Positions 1 through 13,746 of a stretch of 64,000 bases of DNA are shown piece by piece; the stretch's first letter is position 1; each line of letters opens with the position of its first letter. The DNA is from Mycobacterium sp. AZCC_0083. GTDB taxonomy: Bacteria > Actinomycetota > Actinomycetes > Mycobacteriales > Mycobacteriaceae. The translations under genes and the position numbers were made by a program. The notes under the pieces are model-generated. The model was not told the origin of the DNA. It ran no database searches and worked only from the letters and a program-made list of their open reading frames with translations. The stretch spans positions 496,001-560,000 of the forward strand of contig NZ_JACHGP010000002.1 in the NCBI RefSeq assembly GCF_014202335.1. Direction: 5' to 3'.

Positions 1-3000
1 AGATCCACCGACGACAACGCCCGCGTGGGGTCGGCGGTCATCGCGATCAACACGCGGCGCAACCGCTCCACCAACGTCTCGACGCTTGCCGCGTCGAACA
101 CATCGGTGCGGAATTCGACGATGCCACCGATACCGGCGGGCTCGCCTGTCACGTCCCGGCGTTCGGACAGGGAGAACGCCAGATCCATTCTGGCCGCTTG
201 GGTGTCGACAGGCAGCGGTGTGACCTCTAGTTCGCCCAAGGCCAATCCGGCTGCGGTGTCATCGTTTTGCCATGGCAGGTTCTGCCAACCCAGCATCACC
301 TGCACCAGCGGGTGGTGGGTGAGACTGCGGGCGGGGTTGAGCCGCTCCACCAGGACCTCGAAGGGCACGTCTTGGTGCTCGTAGGCGGTCAGGCTGCGGG
401 CCCGCACCTGGGCCAGGAGCTCGGCGGCCGTGGGGTTTCCGGTCAGGTCGACCCGCAGCACGAGGGTATTGACGAAGAAGCCGACGAGGTCGTCGAGCGC
501 GGGATCGCGGCGACCGGCGATCGGGAAGCCAACGGCCACATCGGAACTGGCGCTCAGGTTGGACAACAGCACCGCTAGGGCGGCCTGTATCACCATGAAG
601 CTGGTCGCGTTGTGCTCACGGGCCATCCTGGCGATCTGCTGCTGCACCTCGGCGGGCCAATCCACCTCGACCGTGGCGCCGCGCTGATCGGCCACCCGCG
701 GGTACGGCCGATCCGTTGGCAGGTCGAGATGTTCCGGTATGCCGGCCAGGGCGTCTTCCCAATAGGCCGCCTGCGCGGCGATCGGGCTGTCGGGAGCATC
801 GAGTTCGCCAAGTTGCGCGCGCTGCCACAGCGTGTAGTCGACGTACTGCACCGCCAGCGGGGCCCAACCGGGCGCGTGCCCGGCACACCGGCTGGCATAC
901 GCCATTCCCAGATCGGCAACCAAGGGCCGCAGCGACCATCCATCGGCGGCAATGTGGTGCACCACGGCCACCAGCATGTGTTCGTCGTCGCTCGACCGGA
1001 AGAGGCTGGCCCGCAAGGGGATTTCCGCGGACAAATCGAAGGCGTACTGTGCCGCCGCGCGGACGGCGTCGGCGAGCCGGTCTTCGGGCCATTCACCGGC
1101 ATCGACCGTTTCCCAGCCGACGTCGACCTGTTCGGTGGGAATGATCACCTGCGCAGGAACGCCGTCCGTCGAGGTGAAGACGGTGCGCAGGCTTTCGTGG
1201 CGGGCGACCACATCGGAAAGCGCCGCGTGCAGCGCGTCGGCATCGAGCGGCCCGCGCAGCCGCAGCGCCACCGCCATGTTGTAAACCGGTGACGGGCCTT
1301 GCAATTGGTCGACGAACCACAGTCGGTTCTGGGCGAACGACAACGGAATGGTCGCGGGCCGCTCCCCCGCCAGCAACGGCTCCCGGGGCGACGCGCCCTT
1401 GCCGACCCGCGGCGCCAACCGGGCAACAGTGGGCGCCTCGAACACCGTCCGCACCGGAAGGTCGACGCCGAGGGCGGCGTTGATCGCCGCAATCAGGCGC
1501 ATCGTCGACAGTGAATCCCCACCGAGGTCGAAGAACGAGTCATCGACCCCGACCCGTTCCACTTCGAGCACCTGCGCGTAGATGGCGGTCAGAGTCTCCT
1601 CGATTGCACCGTCCGGGGCACGGTAACGCGCAGCGTCCTGGTAATCCGGCGCAGGCAGCGCACGAGTGTCCAACTTGCCGTTGACCGTGACGGGCAGCAC
1701 CGGCAACCCGACCACCGCAGCGGGCACCATGTACGCAGGGAGATGCTTGGCCACTGCACTGCGCGCCGCGATTGGGTCAGCGGTACCGGTGATGTAGCCA
1801 ACCAGCCGTTTGTCACCGGGGCGGTCCTCGCGGGCGATCACCACCGCCTGCTCCACCCCGGCCACCGCTGCCAAAGCCGAACGCACGTCACCCAATTCGA
1901 TGCGGTAGCCGCGGACCTTGACCTGCTCGTCGGCACGCCCGAAGTAGTCCAGCTGCCCATCGGGGCGCCAGGACACCAGGTCCCCGGTGCGATACATCCG
2001 CGTGCCCGGCTGCCCGAATGGGCAGGCCATGAATCGCGACGCCGTCAGCGCCCCTTGACGCCAATAGCCGATGCCGACACCGCGACCCGTCAGATACAGT
2101 TCACCGACCACCCCGGGTGGCACGGGCCGCAACCATTCATCGAGCACGAAGAATGCCGCCCCCGCCGTCGGCGAACCGATCGGCGGAGCACCGGACCCCG
2201 GCTTCAGCGGTGTGCTCTTGCACAGCCACATCGTCGTCTCGGTCGGACCGTAGACGTTGACCATCACCCGACCCGGCGCCCACCGATCCACCATCTCCGG
2301 CGGACACGCCTCGGCGCCGATCACCAACGCCACCGACTCCAAGCCCTCCGTCGACAACACCGCTGCCGCAGAAGGCGTTTGGGTCAACACCGTGACCCGC
2401 TCACGAACCAGCAGATCGTGGAAGTCCTCCGTCGAGCGTGCCACCGCATCGGGTACCACCACCAGCCGCCCACCGTGCAGCAGCGCACCCCAGATCTCCC
2501 ACACCGAGAAGTCGAACGCATATGAGTGGAATTGCGTCCACGCCTGTTGCGGTGCCAGATCTGGGCCCAGTTCGAAGCCGATCTCCAACCCCTGGAACAA
2601 CTGGGTGACGTTGTACTGGGTGACGGCCACGCCCTTGGGCATCCCGGTGGTGCCGGAGGTGTAGATGATGTGGGCCACGTCGTCGGGTGCCGGGCCGGGT
2701 GGTGCCGTGGTGGGCTGGGTCTCGTTGACGGGGGCATTGAGATCGAGGTCGATGAGGTTGACGCCGTACCCGGCGAACCGGTCCGCCTGATCACTCGTCG
2801 TGACCGCGGCGACCGGCGCGGTGTCGGCGAGCATGAACTCGATCCGCGCCGACGGCAGCGCCGGGTCGATCGGCAGATAGGCCGCGCCCGACTTGAGCAC
2901 CGCCAGGATCGCCACGACGGCCTCGGCCGACCGCGGAAGCATCAGCGCCACAGCCTGTCCCGGTCCTGCGCCGCGGCTGACCAAGAGGTGAGCCAACCGG

Positions 3001-6000
3001 TTCGACACCTCGTCGAGTTCCCGGTAGGTCAACGACCGCGCCTCGCACACCAGCGCCACCGCCTCCGGAGTGCGGGCCACCTGCGCGGCGAACAACTCCG
3101 GCACCGTCGCAACGGCGGCAGGCCGGCTCAATACCTCGCGGTTACCCCAGCGGTCCAACCGGCTACGTTCCAACTCGTCGAGCAGATCCGCCGACGACAG
3201 CCGCCGCGACGGATCAGCGGTGAGCGCCGACAACACGCGCTCGAACCGGCCGATGAGCGCCTCGACACTCTCCGCGTCGAACACGTCTGTGCGGAACTCC
3301 ACCATCACGTCGAGTCCCGCGGGCTCTGCGCCCTCACCCCACCGCTCGCCCAGCGAGAAGGCCAGATCCATCCGGGCGGTCTTGGTATCCACCGACAACG
3401 GTGTCACCTGCAAGTCGCCCAACGCCAACCCGGCGGCGTCGTTCGTCTGCCAGGAGAAGTTCTGCCAGCCCAACAACACCTGAACCAGCGGGTGGTGGGT
3501 CAGGCTGCGGGTCGGGTTGAGGCGTTCTACCAGTGACTCGAAGGGCACGTCTTGATGCTCGTAGGCGGCCAGGCTGCGCCGGCGCACCTGGGCCAGCAGC
3601 TCGACGAAAGTCGGGTCACCGTCTGGATGTTCTCCCAAGTCGACACGCAACACCAAGGTGTTGACGAAGAAGCCGACCACGTCGTCCAGCGCTGCATCTC
3701 GACGCCCAGCGATCGGAAACCCAACCGCGACATTGGAAGTCGCGGTGATGTTGGCGAGCAAAGCGGCAAAAGCGGCCTGGATCACCATGAAGCTGGTCGC
3801 GTTGTGTTCGCGTGCCACGCGGCGGACCTGTTGCTGTAGCTCCACCGGCCACTGCACGGACACGCGGGCACCGCGGTGATCGGCCACCGGCGGGTAGGGC
3901 CGATCGGTCGGAATCTGAAGCCGTTCGGGCAAGCCGGCCAGGGCCTCTTCCCAATAGTCCAGCTGCGCGGCGATCGGGCCGTCACGGTCGTCGAGCTCGC
4001 CGAACTGCGCGCGCTGCCACAGGGTGTAGTCGACGTACTGCACCGGCAGCGGCGCCCAACCGGGGGCCTGTCCCGCACAACGGCTGGCATAGGCCAGGCC
4101 GAGATCACGCACCAACGGCGCGATCGACGAGCCGTCGGCGGCGATGTGATGCACCACCGCCACCAGCACGTGATTGTCGTCGGCTACCCGGAAGAGGGTG
4201 GCATGGAAGGGGATCTGGGTGGTCAGATCGAACGTGTAGCGGGCCGCCGCGCTCACGCCGTCATCCAGCCGGTTGGCCGACCATCCACCGGCATCGATTG
4301 TGTCCCAGCCGATGTCGACCTGCTCGATCGGCAGGACGATCTGCGCAGGTGTGCCCTCCGGGGCGGCGAACAGGGTGCGGAGGCTTTCGTGGCGGGCCAC
4401 GACGTCGGCCAGCGCGGCGTGCAGCGCATCGGCGTCCAGCCGCCCACGCAGCCGCAACGCCACCGCCAAGTTGTAGATTGCCGAGGGTCCCTGCAGTTTG
4501 TCGAAGAACCACAACCGATTCTGGGCGAACGACAATGGCACCACCGCGGGCCGCTGACCCGCCACCAGCGGTTCCAGCTGGGCCGCATCGCCGCCGATGC
4601 AGGGTGCCAACTCGGCAACCGTGGGCGCCTCGAATACGGTGCGCACCGAAAGGTCGACGTCCAGGCTGGAATTGATGGCACCGATCAGTCGCATCGCGGA
4701 CAGCGAGTCTCCGCCAAGGTCGAAGAACGAATCGTCCACTCCGACCCGCTGCACGCCAAGGACGTCGGCGTAGATATCGGCCAGAATCTCTTCGACCACG
4801 CCCGCCGGTGCACGGTAGCCGTCGCCGTCGGAGTACTCGGGTGCGGGCAGTGCCTTGCGGTCCAGCTTGCCCGAGGAGGTCAAGGGCATCTCGTCGAGTA
4901 CCACGATGTGTGGCGGCACCATGTAATCAGGCAGCCACGTGCTCAATCGCTGACGCACCGCGCTGATCTTGGTGCTGCTGTGGGGTTCGTTGGCGTGCAC
5001 GTGCTGATGTACGACGGGTAGGTACAGGTCGGTCAGGACCGTGTCGTCAGGCGTGACGAAAACAGCATCGACGGTGCCGGGCGCCCGACCCCAGGTGATG
5101 GCGACACGGTATCCGGCAGCCTCACCGAGGCGGTGCAGCTGTTCGGTTGTGGCGTTGTGTGTTTCGGGATCATCGGCCAGCGCGCCGGCCAGCGGATGGG
5201 GCGAGCGAAGCGACGGGAGAATCGACAACCCGGAACCCAGAGCCTTCTCGAGTCGAACGTCTGTCATCACACCGGCACGCGGAATGTCGGTAATGCGGAC
5301 CGCATCGGGACGCTGGACGGCCAATCGGTCTTGCAGATCGATTGCGTCCGACCATGGCCAGATGGGGGTTTCGGCCAGTGAGTGCACAAGGGCGGGCGCC
5401 TCGTGGATGACCACGTCGTAGCGGTAGCGGTTCAGTTCGTTGTCGGCAGATCCACGTTTGACTCGAATGTCGAGTCCGACCGCCGACCCGTGTTGGGCGG
5501 CCCACGTGGTGAAGAATTCTGGGGACAGCAGTAATTCGGCTTCACCAAGGACGGCGTGTTCGACTCGCTGGCGGATCACCGCGGCATCGATGGTGGCGGT
5601 GGAATCGGTGCGGGCCACCGCGATCGCGGTCTGGAACGCGTTCTGCAGGCTGTGATTACGGACGTCGCCGATGAACAGCGCTCCACCGGGGGCGAGCAGA
5701 TCCACGGCGTTGTCGATGACCTCGGTCAGATACGCCGCATTGGGGAAGTACTGGACGACCGAGTTCACGATGATGGTGTCGAAGTATCCCCGCGGCAGCC
5801 CTTCGGTGTCGTGAGCAGGGCGGGTCAGCAGCTCGACGCGGTCGCGCCAAGGAATCTTCAACTCCTGCAACTCATGTGCGAGCTTGTCCACGGCCGCCGC
5901 CGAGACGTCAGTGGCGACGTAGCGTTCACACTGCGGAGCGATCTGGGACAACACCAGCCCGGAGCCTGCGCCGATCTCCAACACCCTGCGCGGCTGCAGG

Positions 6001-9000
6001 GCCATGATCCGATCGACCGTGGCCGAGCGCCACTCCTCCATCTCCTCGAGCGGAATGGGCTCACCGGTGTAGCTGCTGTTCCAGCCCCGGAAGTCCATCC
6101 CGAACTCGGGCGCCTCGCCGTCCGCGCCGTACAGCTCGTCGTAGATGCTCTGCCACTCACCGACGATCTCCGCGTCGTGGTCGGTGTCGCGGTTGGCGGT
6201 CGATGCGTGCTCGAAGGTGATGTAGGCGACCAGCTGGGAGCCGGTGGTGCCGTGGTGCACGGTGGCGGCCGCCTGGCTGACCTGTGGGCAGGCCAGCAGG
6301 GCGCTCTCGATCTCGCCGAGCTCGATCCGCTGTCCGCGCAACTTGATCTGCGTGTCGACGCGACCCAGATAGTCAAGGGTGCCGTCCGGATTCCACCGCG
6401 CCAGGTCACCGGTGCGATACATGCGCGTGCCGTGCGCCGATTGCGCGCCATGGGGATTGGCCACGAACCGTTCGGCAGTGAGCTTCACGCGGCCCAGGTA
6501 GCCGTGGGCCAGGGCCGGCCCTGCCAGATACAGCTCGCCCACCACACCGATGGGCGACGGGTTCAACTGCGCGTCGAGCACCAGCGTCCGCACGCCCGCA
6601 ATCGGGGTGCCGATGTTGACCCGTCGAGTGGGCGACAGAGGCGCGCCGGTTGCCCAGATGGTGGCCTCGCTGGGGCCGTACGCGTTGAACATGCGACGGC
6701 CCGGCGCCCAGGCGTGCACCAACTCGTCCGGGCAGGCCTCCCCGCCCGTGATGAGCGTCGTCAGGTCGTCCAGGCGTGCCCGATCCAGTGACGCCACCAC
6801 CGTCGGGGTCAGCAGTGTCGCACTGACCCGGTGCCGCTGCATCAGTGCGGTGAGCGACTCACCGGCATACACATCCCGGGGCGCCACCACCAACGCGGCA
6901 CCCGAGCCCGTCGCCATCAACATCTCGAACAGGGACGCATCGAACGTCGGCGAGGCCACCATCAGGACCCGGTCGGCTGCGCCCAATCCGTACATGTTGC
7001 GTTGCGCCGCTACGAATCCCAGCAGACCGGCATGGCTGACTGCCACACCCTTTGGCTCGCCGGTCGACCCCGACGTGAAGATGACATAGGCGGTGTTGTC
7101 CACGGCCAGCGCCGCAAGTCGGTCGCCGTCGGTGATTGTCTCCGCGCTGTATTCGGACAGATCCAGACCGTCGAGGCGCACCACCTGGCGCGGCCCGGCG
7201 CCGGCAACCGTGTCGGCATCGCACGTCAACACGCACACGGCCGCAACCGAATCCAACACGGTGGCGATCCGTTCGACGGGATGCGTACGATCCACCGGAA
7301 CGTAGATCCCGCCGGCCTTGATCACCGCCCACCATGTCACCGCCAGTTCGGCGCATCGGTCCACGGCCACGCCGACGGCACGCTCCGGACCGACTCCCGC
7401 CTCGATCAGCAACCGCGCCAACCGGGTCGACCACTCGTCGAGTTCGCGGTACGACCAGCTGCGGGCGCCGTCGACGATTGCCACCGCCTCGGGGTCGGCC
7501 GCAACGGCCGTGGCCAGCAGCTGCGGCGCCGTCGCGATCGGCGCCAGTTGTCCGGCGCCAGACCAACGCTGCAACTGAGCCTGCTCGCCGGCATCGAGCA
7601 GGTTGATCGACAACAGCCTCCGCGTCGGATCGGCGGTCATCACCACCAGGAGCCGGCTCAACCGTTCGGTCAGCCCCTCGATGCTGGCCTCGGTGAACAC
7701 GTCGGTGTCGTATTCGAGGTGCAGGCTGAGTTCGCGGCCGGGCAGGGCTTCCACCGTCAGCGGATAGTGGTTGTATTCGCGGTTGGTGAACTCGGCGATA
7801 CCCAACTCCTGGTGACCCCATGGCACGCTGGTGTCGACCGGGTAGTTCTCGTACACGAAGAGGGTGTCGAACAACATCTCGTGGCCGGTGGCGCGGTGAA
7901 TCTCGCTGAGCGCCAGGTGCTGGTGCTCGAGTGTGTCGTTGTGGGCGGTCTGCAGCTGCTCGAGCAGATCGGTGGCAGTGGTCGCCGCGGTGATGTTGGC
8001 GCGCACCGGCACCGTGTTGATCAGCAGGCCGACCATCGTCTCCGCGTCGGCCACCTCGAGTTGGCCCAACCGGGACCGCGCCGTTCCGAAGGCAACGTCG
8101 TGCTTGCCGGTCAACGAGGACAGCAGCACCGCCCAGGCGGCCTGCAGCACGGTGCTGACGGTGGTGTGAGACGAGCGGGCCAGTTCGCCAAGTGCCTGCG
8201 TGGTCTGTTCGGGTACCTGGAACGACGCAAACCCTCTGCGCCCGAGCCCCAACCGATCTTGCAGCCGATTCTGGGGACCGACCAGTGCGGGTGTGTCGAA
8301 GCCTGCGAGGACGTCGCGCCAGGCTTCGCGGGCGGCATCGAGGTCTCGGTCGGCCAGCCAGGTGATGAACTTCCGGTACGACGCGGCCGGGGGTAGTCGA
8401 TGCCCGCCATACCCGGCGAAGATCTCGTTCAGCAGGATCGGCATCGACCAGCCGTCGAGCACGATGTGGTGATTGGTCAGCACGAAACGGTGCCGATCCT
8501 CGGCGATGCGGATCAGTACGGCGCGAAATGCCGGCTGGTCCGCGAGATCGCAGACGGCGGCGCGCTCGGCGGCGCAGAGCCGCTGAATCTCGTCCTCGCC
8601 CAGATCACCCTTGGCGCCGGGATCACTGAAATCCAAGTACCGCCAGGCCATTACGGGATCGGCCAGGATGATCTGCACCGGCTCGTCGAAGTCTTGGCAG
8701 AACTGCGCCGCCAAGTGGGGATGCCGGGTCACCACCGCATGCACCGCGTCGCGCAACCGCTGCGGGTCGAGGGCACCGGTCACGGTGAAGTCGAGTTGCA
8801 CCGCATACATGTCGGCCGTGTCATCGCCGGGCAGCGCGGTGCGGGTGTGGAAGAGCAGTCCCTGCTGCAGGGGCGTCAGCGGCAGAATGTCGGCGATCCG
8901 GTATCGCCGCGCCAACTCGTCGATCTGCGGTTGGCGCAGCCGTGCCGGTGCGATGTCGGATGGGGTCAGCCCGCCTCCACCGGCACGCACGTGCGCGCAG

Positions 9001-12000
9001 ATGCCGGCCAGGGCGTCGAACCACAGTCGGCTCAACCGGGTGATCTCGGTGTGATCGAGTGCGGAGGTGGCCCAGGTCCAATCGGCTTGTAGTTGCGGAC
9101 CGGCGTCGGTATCGACGGTGCCTGCGTTGAGCTCCACGGTGTGAAACAGTGGCAGGGGCGCCGCTGCTGCACCGGTCAACGACAGACCATCTTGGCCGAA
9201 GCGCCAGAGACCTTCGGCCCCTTGGATTGCCGGGAAGCCCAGGCGTCCAAGGTAGTTGAATCCGATGGTCGGGTCGGCACCGTCCAGGCCGGCCTCGGCG
9301 TTGAGGTAGCGCAGCAGTCCGTAGGTCAGGGGGTGCGGCAGTGCACGAAGTTGCTCCTTGACGTCCTTGATCGCCGCCCCCAGCGCCGCCTCACCGGCGA
9401 TCACCTGCGCCCAGGACAGACGATCGCCCGACCCGCCTAGTTTCAGGGACACCGGGTACTTGCTGGTGAACCATCCCACGGTGCGGGACAAGTCCACGTC
9501 GGCGGCTATTTCTTCGTGGCGGCCGTGTCCCTCGACGTCGATGCCTATCGGTGTTGCGGGATTGCCAAGGAACTCCGCTACCGCCAAGGCGAACCCGATC
9601 AACAGAACGTCTTGAATCCCAGCATGAAACGCCGTCGGCACGTCTGCGAGCAGCGTGCGCGTGTTCTCGGCATCCAGCGTCAGCGACAGGCGCCCCGCCG
9701 TGAGGTAGGTATCGGTTTCGGGGCGCACACTGGGCAGCAGGGCCGGTGCTGCCGCCACCTGTCTCCAGGCGTCCGCCTGCTGCAGAACTTCACGGCGTTG
9801 TGCGTGCTCAGCGAGCAGGGACGCCCAGCGTTGAAACGACGTGCCGGAGCTCGGCAATGCTGCGTCCTGCCCGGAACGGTGCTGACTCCAGGAAATGTTG
9901 ATGTCTTCCAACAAGATTCGCCAGGAGACGCCGTCGACCGCGAGGTGGTGAATGATCAGCACGAGTTGACCGCTGGTGGCCACCCACAGAGCGCTGAGCA
10001 TCGCCCCGGCCGCTGGGTTCAACTGCGACCGTGCCTCTACCACTGCGGCATCGGACAGTTCGTCCAGCACGTGCAGGCAGTCGCGGGCCTGCACCGATCC
10101 CACATCGGGTACCTGCAGCGACCAATCTTGCGTGCCCTCGTCGACGACGCGCAGCCGCAGCGTCGCATGTCGATCCAGCAAGGCCTGCAGCACCACCACC
10201 ACGTCGGCCTCGGTGGCTTCCGCCGGCGCCTGCACGATCAGGGTCTGGTTGAATTCGGCGGTCCATCCGCTCGTGCTTTCCAGGTTGGCCAGCCACTTGA
10301 TGATCGGGGTGGCCAGTACCGGCCCGACACCCTCGTCGATGACGTCGGCTTCACCGTCTGCAGAGCCAACCACCAACGCCAGCCGGGCCACCGTCTGCTC
10401 GACGAAGACGTCGCGCGGCCGACACGTCAGCCCAGCGGCCCGCGCCCGCGCCGCGACCTGCATCGAGAGAATGCTGTCGCCGCCCAGTTCGAAGAACGAG
10501 TCGTCGACACCGACGACCTGCGGCGGTTCGACACCGAGCACCTCGGCATAGATGCCTGCCAAGATCTCCTCGACTGCGCTGCCCGGCGCCCGGTACTCCC
10601 CCGCGGTGTACTCCGGTGCAGGCAACGCCCGGGTGTCGAGTTTGCCGCTGGGTGTCAGCGGCAGCTCCGGCAGCACCATCACCGCGACGGGAACCATGTA
10701 CCCCGGCAGCCGCGCCGCCAGCGTCGCACGAGCCTCCGCCGGATCGATGGTGCCGGTGACATAGCCGACCAGCCGTTTGTCCCCCGGACGGTCCTCGCGG
10801 GCGATCACCGCCGCCTGCTGCACCCCGTCGAGTGCGGCCAAAGCCGTTTGCACTTCGCCGAGTTCGATGCGGTACCCGCGGATCTTGACTTGTTCGTCGG
10901 CGCGCCCGACGTAGCGCAGCTGCCCGTCGGCGCCCCAGTACACCAGGTCCCCGGTGCGATACATGCGCTTTCCAGGTTGACCGGCTTTACCGAACGGGCA
11001 AGCCACGAACCGCGATGCGGTCAACCCCGTCCTGTGCAAGTACCCAACACCCAGTCCGTCACCGGCCACGTACAACTCACCGACGACCCCGGCGGGCACC
11101 GGCTGCAACCAGCCGTCCAACACGAATAGCGCCGACCCGGGCACCGGCGATCCGATCGGCGCCGCACCGGAGCCGGCGCTCAGCGGTGCGCTGATCGCCA
11201 CGTAGATCGTGGTCTCGGTCGGGCCGTAGGCGTTGATCATCACCCGCGCTGGCCGACCTTGCTCCTCGCGTCCGCTGGGCGCCCACTTGTCCACCACCTC
11301 GGCGGGGCAGGCCTCACCGCCCATCACCAGCGCGGTCGATTCCAGCCCTTCGGCTGCCAACATCCCTATTGCAGAGGGAGTTTGAGTGAGAACGGTGACC
11401 CGTTGCGAAACCAGGAAGTCGTGAAATCCTTCTGGCTCGTGCGCCACCGATTCGGGCACCACCACCAGTCGGCCACCGCGCAACAACGCCGCGAAGATCT
11501 CCCATACCGAGAAGTCGAAGGCGTAGGAATGCCAATGCGACCACGCCTGCTCGGACGCCGCGGGCAAGCCGCCATCCTGCGACGCGATCAACTGCGTCAG
11601 GTTGTGGTGCGAAATCGCTACGCCCTTGGGCGTACCGGTCGTGCCGGAGGTGTAGATCACGTAGGCGACGTCGTCGGGGGCAGGGGTCCCCAGCCCGATA
11701 TCGGGTTGGGTGTCTGCGGCAGGGGCAGCGGGATCACCGAGATCGATGACCGGCCCATCGAATCCGCCGAGTCGGTCGGCCAGATCGGCAGTGGTGATGG
11801 CGGCGAACGGTGCGGCGTCGGTGAGCATGAACGCGATCCGGGCCTGCGGCAGTGCCGGGTCGATCGGCAGGTAGGCCGCCCCCGTCTTGAGCACCGCCAC
11901 GATCGCCGCGACGGCCTCGACGGAACGGGACAACAGCACCGCCACGCGTTGCCCTGGGCCCACGCCACGGTTGGCCAGTCGATGCGCGAACCGGTTCGAG

Positions 12001-13475
12001 GCCTCGTCGAGTTCGTGGTAGGTCAACGACCCACCCTCGCCGCTGATCGCCACCGCCTGCGGGGTGCGAGCCACCTGCGCGGCGTACATCGCCGGAACCG
12101 AGACCGGAGCCGTCGCCCCACGCGTCAAAGCCGCCCAGTTACCGATCTCTTCCAACCGGGCGCGCTCCGGCTGACCAAGCAGATCCAACGATGACAACTG
12201 CCGTGCCGGATCAGCGGTCATCGCCGCCAGCACCCGCTCCAACTGACCCGCCAGAACGGCGACGTCGAGGTTCGCAAACTGCTGTCCAGCGCCAAAGGTG
12301 TTGAGTAACAGCTCGTCACCGTCACCGGCAAAAGCGATGCCGAAGCCACGCCCGAGGCCGGAAATCAGTGACGCCGACGCCGCTACACCACCGAAGGGCA
12401 CCGTGAATCCGGACGGGAGGAAGTCGACCACCACCCTGTCGGGCACCTCACCTGGGCCACGGAGGTGAGACTTGCGCTCCAGAGCTTGCACCGGATAGCG
12501 CTGATGCTGCAGCGCTTCACGGATGCGCGTGTCGACGTGCGCACAGAAGTCGGACACCGCAGATTCTGGCGAGAGTTGCAGCACCAACGGCACGACCCCG
12601 GCGACCATCGCGGGAAGAGTCTTCGACTCCGGGACTACGCGCCTGCTGACCGGGAAGTCGAGCACGACCTCCCTGCCCTCCGCCCTCCAGCCGCGAACGA
12701 CGAGCGCGCAGGCCGCGGTGATCACCGTTGATCGGGGCACGTTCCACGCCTGGCACAGCTGCTCGACCCGGAGAAGGATCGCGGGATCCAATGGCACCGG
12801 CTCAGAAGACCGATACGGATCGCCTTCGCCCACGTCTTCGGGCAAACGACTGTCGTGTCCGGTCGCCGACGGAAGATTCGCAGTCCAATATGCCTGATCT
12901 TCTACATGGGATTCGGATGCTTCGTAATCCAGTTCGCAGTCAAGCAGATCCTGCAACGAACCGAAGATGGGTGGCGGAATCGGAGCGCCAGAAACAAGGG
13001 CAGAATAAACCGATGCAATCCGCCGGCAAACTAGCGCGAGACCATATCCGTCAATGACGATGTGGTGGCAGCAGACGTACAGATAGGTTTCGTCGTCTCG
13101 TACCTGAAACAACGCGAATCTGAACAATTGCCCGGTGAATGGCATCGGCGTGCTCTGAATCGACGTTGCCATCTCGCGAGCCTCCCGCATGGGTTGGCCC
13201 GAATTGCTCAGGTCGAAAATGGACAGCTCGACGTCTGGATAATCGACCGGCCGTTGGTACACGTGGCCATCTACCTCGACGAAGGCGGACCGGATTGGTT
13301 CGGCTTCTCCCACCACTCGACGGATCGCCCATTCGAGGGCATCGCGCTCGACCGCACCATCAATCCTTACGAATAGGCCGAGCTGCCACTCCGTTCCCGA
13401 GTTTCGCGTCTCCTGCGCTAGCCAGATGTCCAGCTGGCCGCGCGTGACTGGTCGTGTGTGATCGCCGAGCTCCAT
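1..13475 (-). CDS. Non-ribosomal peptide synthetase, at least four modules, C-terminus outside window
   Basis: Multimodular NRPS, about 4490 residues visible. Domains in order: C1 (HHIVIDG near residue 136), A1 ([10 protein letters not shown] near 606), PCP1 ([13 protein letters not shown] near 994), epimerase ([10 protein letters not shown] near 1173, GFNYLGR near 1405), C2 ([12 protein letters not shown] near 1530), A2 ([10 protein letters not shown] near 2130) with an inserted methyltransferase ([14 protein letters not shown] near 2497), PCP2 near 2920, C3, A3, PCP3 near 3982, and C4 (HHIAADGWS near 4170). Starting with a C domain suggests an N-acylated first residue; the epimerase implies a D residue 1 and the methyltransferase an N-methylated residue 2 (inference). 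Ten-residue specificity codes read from A4-A5 are DFWTVGAIYK, DAFLIGAIWK and DFWTVGVMWK (last Lys assumed); I cannot assign substrates. ATG 13475 lies 31 nt after mbtH, so the two form an operon. Confidence 0.95.
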   Translation of the reverse strand, partial: MELGDHTRPVTRGQLDIWLAQETRNSGTEWQLGLFVRIDGAVERDALEWAIRRVVGEAEPIRSAFVEVDGHVYQRPVDYPDVELSIFDLSNSGQPMREAREMATSIQSTPMPFTGQLFRFALFQVRDDETYLYVCCHHIVIDGYGLALVCRRIASVYSALVSGAPIPPPIFGSLQDLLDCELDYEASESHVEDQAYWTANLPSATGHDSRLPEDVGEGDPYRSSEPVPLDPAILLRVEQLCQAWNVPRSTVITAACALVVRGWRAEGREVVLDFPVSRRVVPESKTLPAMVAGVVPLVLQLSPESAVSDFCAHVDTRIREALQHQRYPVQALERKSHLRGPGEVPDRVVVDFLPSGFTVPFGGVAASASLISGLGRGFGIAFAGDGDELLLNTFGAGQQFANLDVAVLAGQLERVLAAMTADPARQLSSLDLLGQPERARLEEIGNWAALTRGATAPVSVPAMYAAQVARTPQAVAISGEGGSLTYHELDEASNRFAHRLANRGVGPGQRVAVLLSRSVEAVAAIVAVLKTGAAYLPIDPALPQARIAFMLTDAAPFAAITTADLADRLGGFDGPVIDLGDPAAPAADTQPDIGLGTPAPDDVAYVIYTSGTTGTPKGVAISHHNLTQLIASQDGGLPAASEQAWSHWHSYAFDFSVWEIFAALLRGGRLVVVPESVAHEPEGFHDFLVSQRVTVLTQTPSAIGMLAAEGLESTALVMGGEACPAEVVDKWAPSGREEQGRPARVMINAYGPTETTIYVAISAPLSAGSGAAPIGSPVPGSALFVLDGWLQPVPAGVVGELYVAGDGLGVGYLHRTGLTASRFVACPFGKAGQPGKRMYRTGDLVYWGADGQLRYVGRADEQVKIRGYRIELGEVQTALAALDGVQQAAVIAREDRPGDKRLVGYVTGTIDPAEARATLAARLPGYMVPVAVMVLPELPLTPSGKLDTRALPAPEYTAGEYRAPGSAVEEILAGIYAEVLGVEPPQVVGVDDSFFELGGDSILSMQVAARARAAGLTCRPRDVFVEQTVARLALVVGSADGEADVIDEGVGPVLATPIIKWLANLESTSGWTAEFNQTLIVQAPAEATEADVVVVLQALLDRHATLRLRVVDEGTQDWSLQVPDVGSVQARDCLHVLDELSDAAVVEARSQLNPAAGAMLSALWVATSGQLVLIIHHLAVDGVSWRILLEDINISWSQHRSGQDAALPSSGTSFQRWASLLAEHAQRREVLQQADAWRQVAAAPALLPSVRPETDTYLTAGRLSLTLDAENTRTLLADVPTAFHAGIQDVLLIGFALAVAEFLGNPATPIGIDVEGHGRHEEIAADVDLSRTVGWFTSKYPVSLKLGGSGDRLSWAQVIAGEAALGAAIKDVKEQLRALPHPLTYGLLRYLNAEAGLDGADPTIGFNYLGRLGFPAIQGAEGLWRFGQDGLSLTGAAAAPLPLFHTVELNAGTVDTDAGPQLQADWTWATSALDHTEITRLSRLWFDALAGICAHVRAGGGGLTPSDIAPARLRQPQIDELARRYRIADILPLTPLQQGLLFHTRTALPGDDTADMYAVQLDFTVTGALDPQRLRDAVHAVVTRHPHLAAQFCQDFDEPVQIILADPVMAWRYLDFSDPGAKGDLGEDEIQRLCAAERAAVCDLADQPAFRAVLIRIAEDRHRFVLTNHHIVLDGWSMPILLNEIFAGYGGHRLPPAASYRKFITWLADRDLDAAREAWRDVLAGFDTPALVGPQNRLQDRLGLGRRGFASFQVPEQTTQALGELARSSHTTVSTVLQAAWAVLLSSLTGKHDVAFGTARSRLGQLEVADAETMVGLLINTVPVRANITAATTATDLLEQLQTAHNDTLEHQHLALSEIHRATGHEMLFDTLFVYENYPVDTSVPWGHQELGIAEFTNREYNHYPLTVEALPGRELSLHLEYDTDVFTEASIEGLTERLSRLLVVMTADPTRRLLSINLLDAGEQAQLQRWSGAGQLAPIATAPQLLATAVAADPEAVAIVDGARSWSYRELDEWSTRLARLLIEAGVGPERAVGVAVDRCAELAVTWWAVIKAGGIYVPVDRTHPVERIATVLDSVAAVCVLTCDADTVAGAGPRQVVRLDGLDLSEYSAETITDGDRLAALAVDNTAYVIFTSGSTGEPKGVAVSHAGLLGFVAAQRNMYGLGAADRVLMVASPTFDASLFEMLMATGSGAALVVAPRDVYAGESLTALMQRHRVSATLLTPTVVASLDRARLDDLTTLITGGEACPDELVHAWAPGRRMFNAYGPSEATIWATGAPLSPTRRVNIGTPIAGVRTLVLDAQLNPSPIGVVGELYLAGPALAHGYLGRVKLTAERFVANPHGAQSAHGTRMYRTGDLARWNPDGTLDYLGRVDTQIKLRGQRIELGEIESALLACPQVSQAAATVHHGTTGSQLVAYITFEHASTANRDTDHDAEIVGEWQSIYDELYGADGEAPEFGMDFRGWNSSYTGEPIPLEEMEEWRSATVDRIMALQPRRVLEIGAGSGLVLSQIAPQCERYVATDVSAAAVDKLAHELQELKIPWRDRVELLTRPAHDTEGLPRGYFDTIIVNSVVQYFPNAAYLTEVIDNAVDLLAPGGALFIGDVRNHSLQNAFQTAIAVARTDSTATIDAAVIRQRVEHAVLGEAELLLSPEFFTTWAAQHGSAVGLDIRVKRGSADNELNRYRYDVVIHEAPALVHSLAETPIWPWSDAIDLQDRLAVQRPDAVRITDIPRAGVMTDVRLEKALGSGLSILPSLRSPHPLAGALADDPETHNATTEQLHRLGEAAGYRVAITWGRAPGTVDAVFVTPDDTVLTDLYLPVVHQHVHANEPHSSTKISAVRQRLSTWLPDYMVPPHIVVLDEMPLTSSGKLDRKALPAPEYSDGDGYRAPAGVVEEILADIYADVLGVQRVGVDDSFFDLGGDSLSAMRLIGAINSSLDVDLSVRTVFEAPTVAELAPCIGGDAAQLEPLVAGQRPAVVPLSFAQNRLWFFDKLQGPSAIYNLAVALRLRGRLDADALHAALADVVARHESLRTLFAAPEGTPAQIVLPIEQVDIGWDTIDAGGWSANRLDDGVSAAARYTFDLTTQIPFHATLFRVADDNHVLVAVVHHIAADGSSIAPLVRDLGLAYASRCAGQAPGWAPLPVQYVDYTLWQRAQFGELDDRDGPIAAQLDYWEEALAGLPERLQIPTDRPYPPVADHRGARVSVQWPVELQQQVRRVAREHNATSFMVIQAAFAALLANITATSNVAVGFPIAGRRDAALDDVVGFFVNTLVLRVDLGEHPDGDPTFVELLAQVRRRSLAAYEHQDVPFESLVERLNPTRSLTHHPLVQVLLGWQNFSWQTNDAAGLALGDLQVTPLSVDTKTARMDLAFSLGERWGEGAEPAGLDVMVEFRTDVFDAESVEALIGRFERVLSALTADPSRRLSSADLLDELERSRLDRWGNREVLSRPAAVATVPELFAAQVARTPEAVALVCEARSLTYRELDEVSNRLAHLLVSRGAGPGQAVALMLPRSAEAVVAILAVLKSGAAYLPIDPALPSARIEFMLADTAPVAAVTTSDQADRFAGYGVNLIDLDLNAPVNETQPTTAPPGPAPDDVAHIIYTSGTTGMPKGVAVTQYNVTQLFQGLEIGFELGPDLAPQQAWTQFHSYAFDFSVWEIWGALLHGGRLVVVPDAVARSTEDFHDLLVRERVTVLTQTPSAAAVLSTEGLESVALVIGAEACPPEMVDRWAPGRVMVNVYGPTETTMWLCKSTPLKPGSGAPPIGSPTAGAAFFVLDEWLRPVPPGVVGELYLTGRGVGIGYWRQGALTASRFMACPFGQPGTRMYRTGDLVSWRPDGQLDYFGRADEQVKVRGYRIELGDVRSALAAVAGVEQAVVIAREDRPGDKRLVGYITGTADPIAARSAVAKHLPAYMVPAAVVGLPVLPVTVNGKLDTRALPAPDYQDAARYRAPDGAIEETLTAIYAQVLEVERVGVDDSFFDLGGDSLSTMRLIAAINAALGVDLPVRTVFEAPTVARLAPRVGKGASPREPLLAGERPATIPLSFAQNRLWFVDQLQGPSPVYNMAVALRLRGPLDADALHAALSDVVARHESLRTVFTSTDGVPAQVIIPTEQVDVGWETVDAGEWPEDRLADAVRAAAQYAFDLSAEIPLRASLFRSSDDEHMLVAVVHHIAADGWSLRPLVADLGMAYASRCAGHAPGWAPLAVQYVDYTLWQRAQLGELDAPDSPIAAQAAYWEDALAGIPEHLDLPTDRPYPRVADQRGATVEVDWPAEVQQQIARMAREHNATSFMVIQAALAVLLSNLSASSDVAVGFPIAGRRDPALDDLVGFFVNTLVLRVDLTGNPTAAELLAQVRARSLTAYEHQDVPFEVLVERLNPARSLTHHPLVQVMLGWQNLPWQNDDTAAGLALGELEVTPLPVDTQAARMDLAFSLSERRDVTGEPAGIGGIVEFRTDVFDAASVETLVERLRRVLIAMTADPTRALSSVD
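5198..5220. repeat. Dispersed GC-rich repeat, copy 1, inside the NRPS gene
   Basis: A 23-nt stretch with core GCGAGCGAAGCGACGGGAG, identical to 53066-53088 in the epoxide hydrolase gene. Here it lies between the methyltransferase and the C-terminal adenylation subdomain and is read on the opposite strand as part of the sequence LPSLRSP. The following GACAAC is also shared, at nearly the same offset. Confidence 0.75.
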
Positions 13476-13506
13476 CCCTTACCTTCGAATTGAGACGGTA
13501 ACGCGA

Positions 13507-13731
13507 TCAGCCTCGCACGTTCTCAGACAACCTGTCGCGCAGACTCTTTGGCCGAATATCGGTCCACTCTTGGTCGATGTAGTCCAGACACGCGGCCCGG
13601 TCCGCTTCGCCGAAGACCACCCGCCATCCATCCGGAACATCAGAAAAGGTCGGCCACAGGCTGTGCTGCTCCTCCTCGTTGACCAGCACGTAGAAGCTGC
13701 CGTTGTCATCGTCGAACGGGTTGGTAGTCAC
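13507..13731 (-). CDS. mbtH-like: MbtH-like adenylation-domain partner protein
   Basis: 74-residue MbtH-family protein. Members bind adenylation domains of NRPSs and are often needed for their folding or activity. Signature residues are present: [10 protein letters not shown] and the C-terminal [11 protein letters not shown] chose GTG 13731 (protein begins MTTNPFDDD, typical of the family) because GGAGGACACC lies directly upstream; an in-frame TTG four codons earlier is part of that ribosome-binding site. It is the first gene of the operon and is followed after 31 nt by the synthetase, its likely partner. Confidence 0.95.
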   Translation of the reverse strand: MTTNPFDDDNGSFYVLVNEEEQHSLWPTFSDVPDGWRVVFGEADRAACLDYIDQEWTDIRPKSLRDRLSENVRG

Positions 13732-13746
13732 GGTGTCCTCCAAGAG

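Noticed and set aside
9516..11129. Long plus-strand open frame (537 codons) and others opposite the synthetase
   Set aside because: They lie antisense to clear condensation, epimerase and adenylation domains and have the composition of shadow frames in GC-rich DNA.
1..13475. Glycopeptidolipid synthetase Mps1
   Set aside because: The first domain resembles it, but the second module carries an N-methyltransferase and lacks an epimerase, unlike Mps1.
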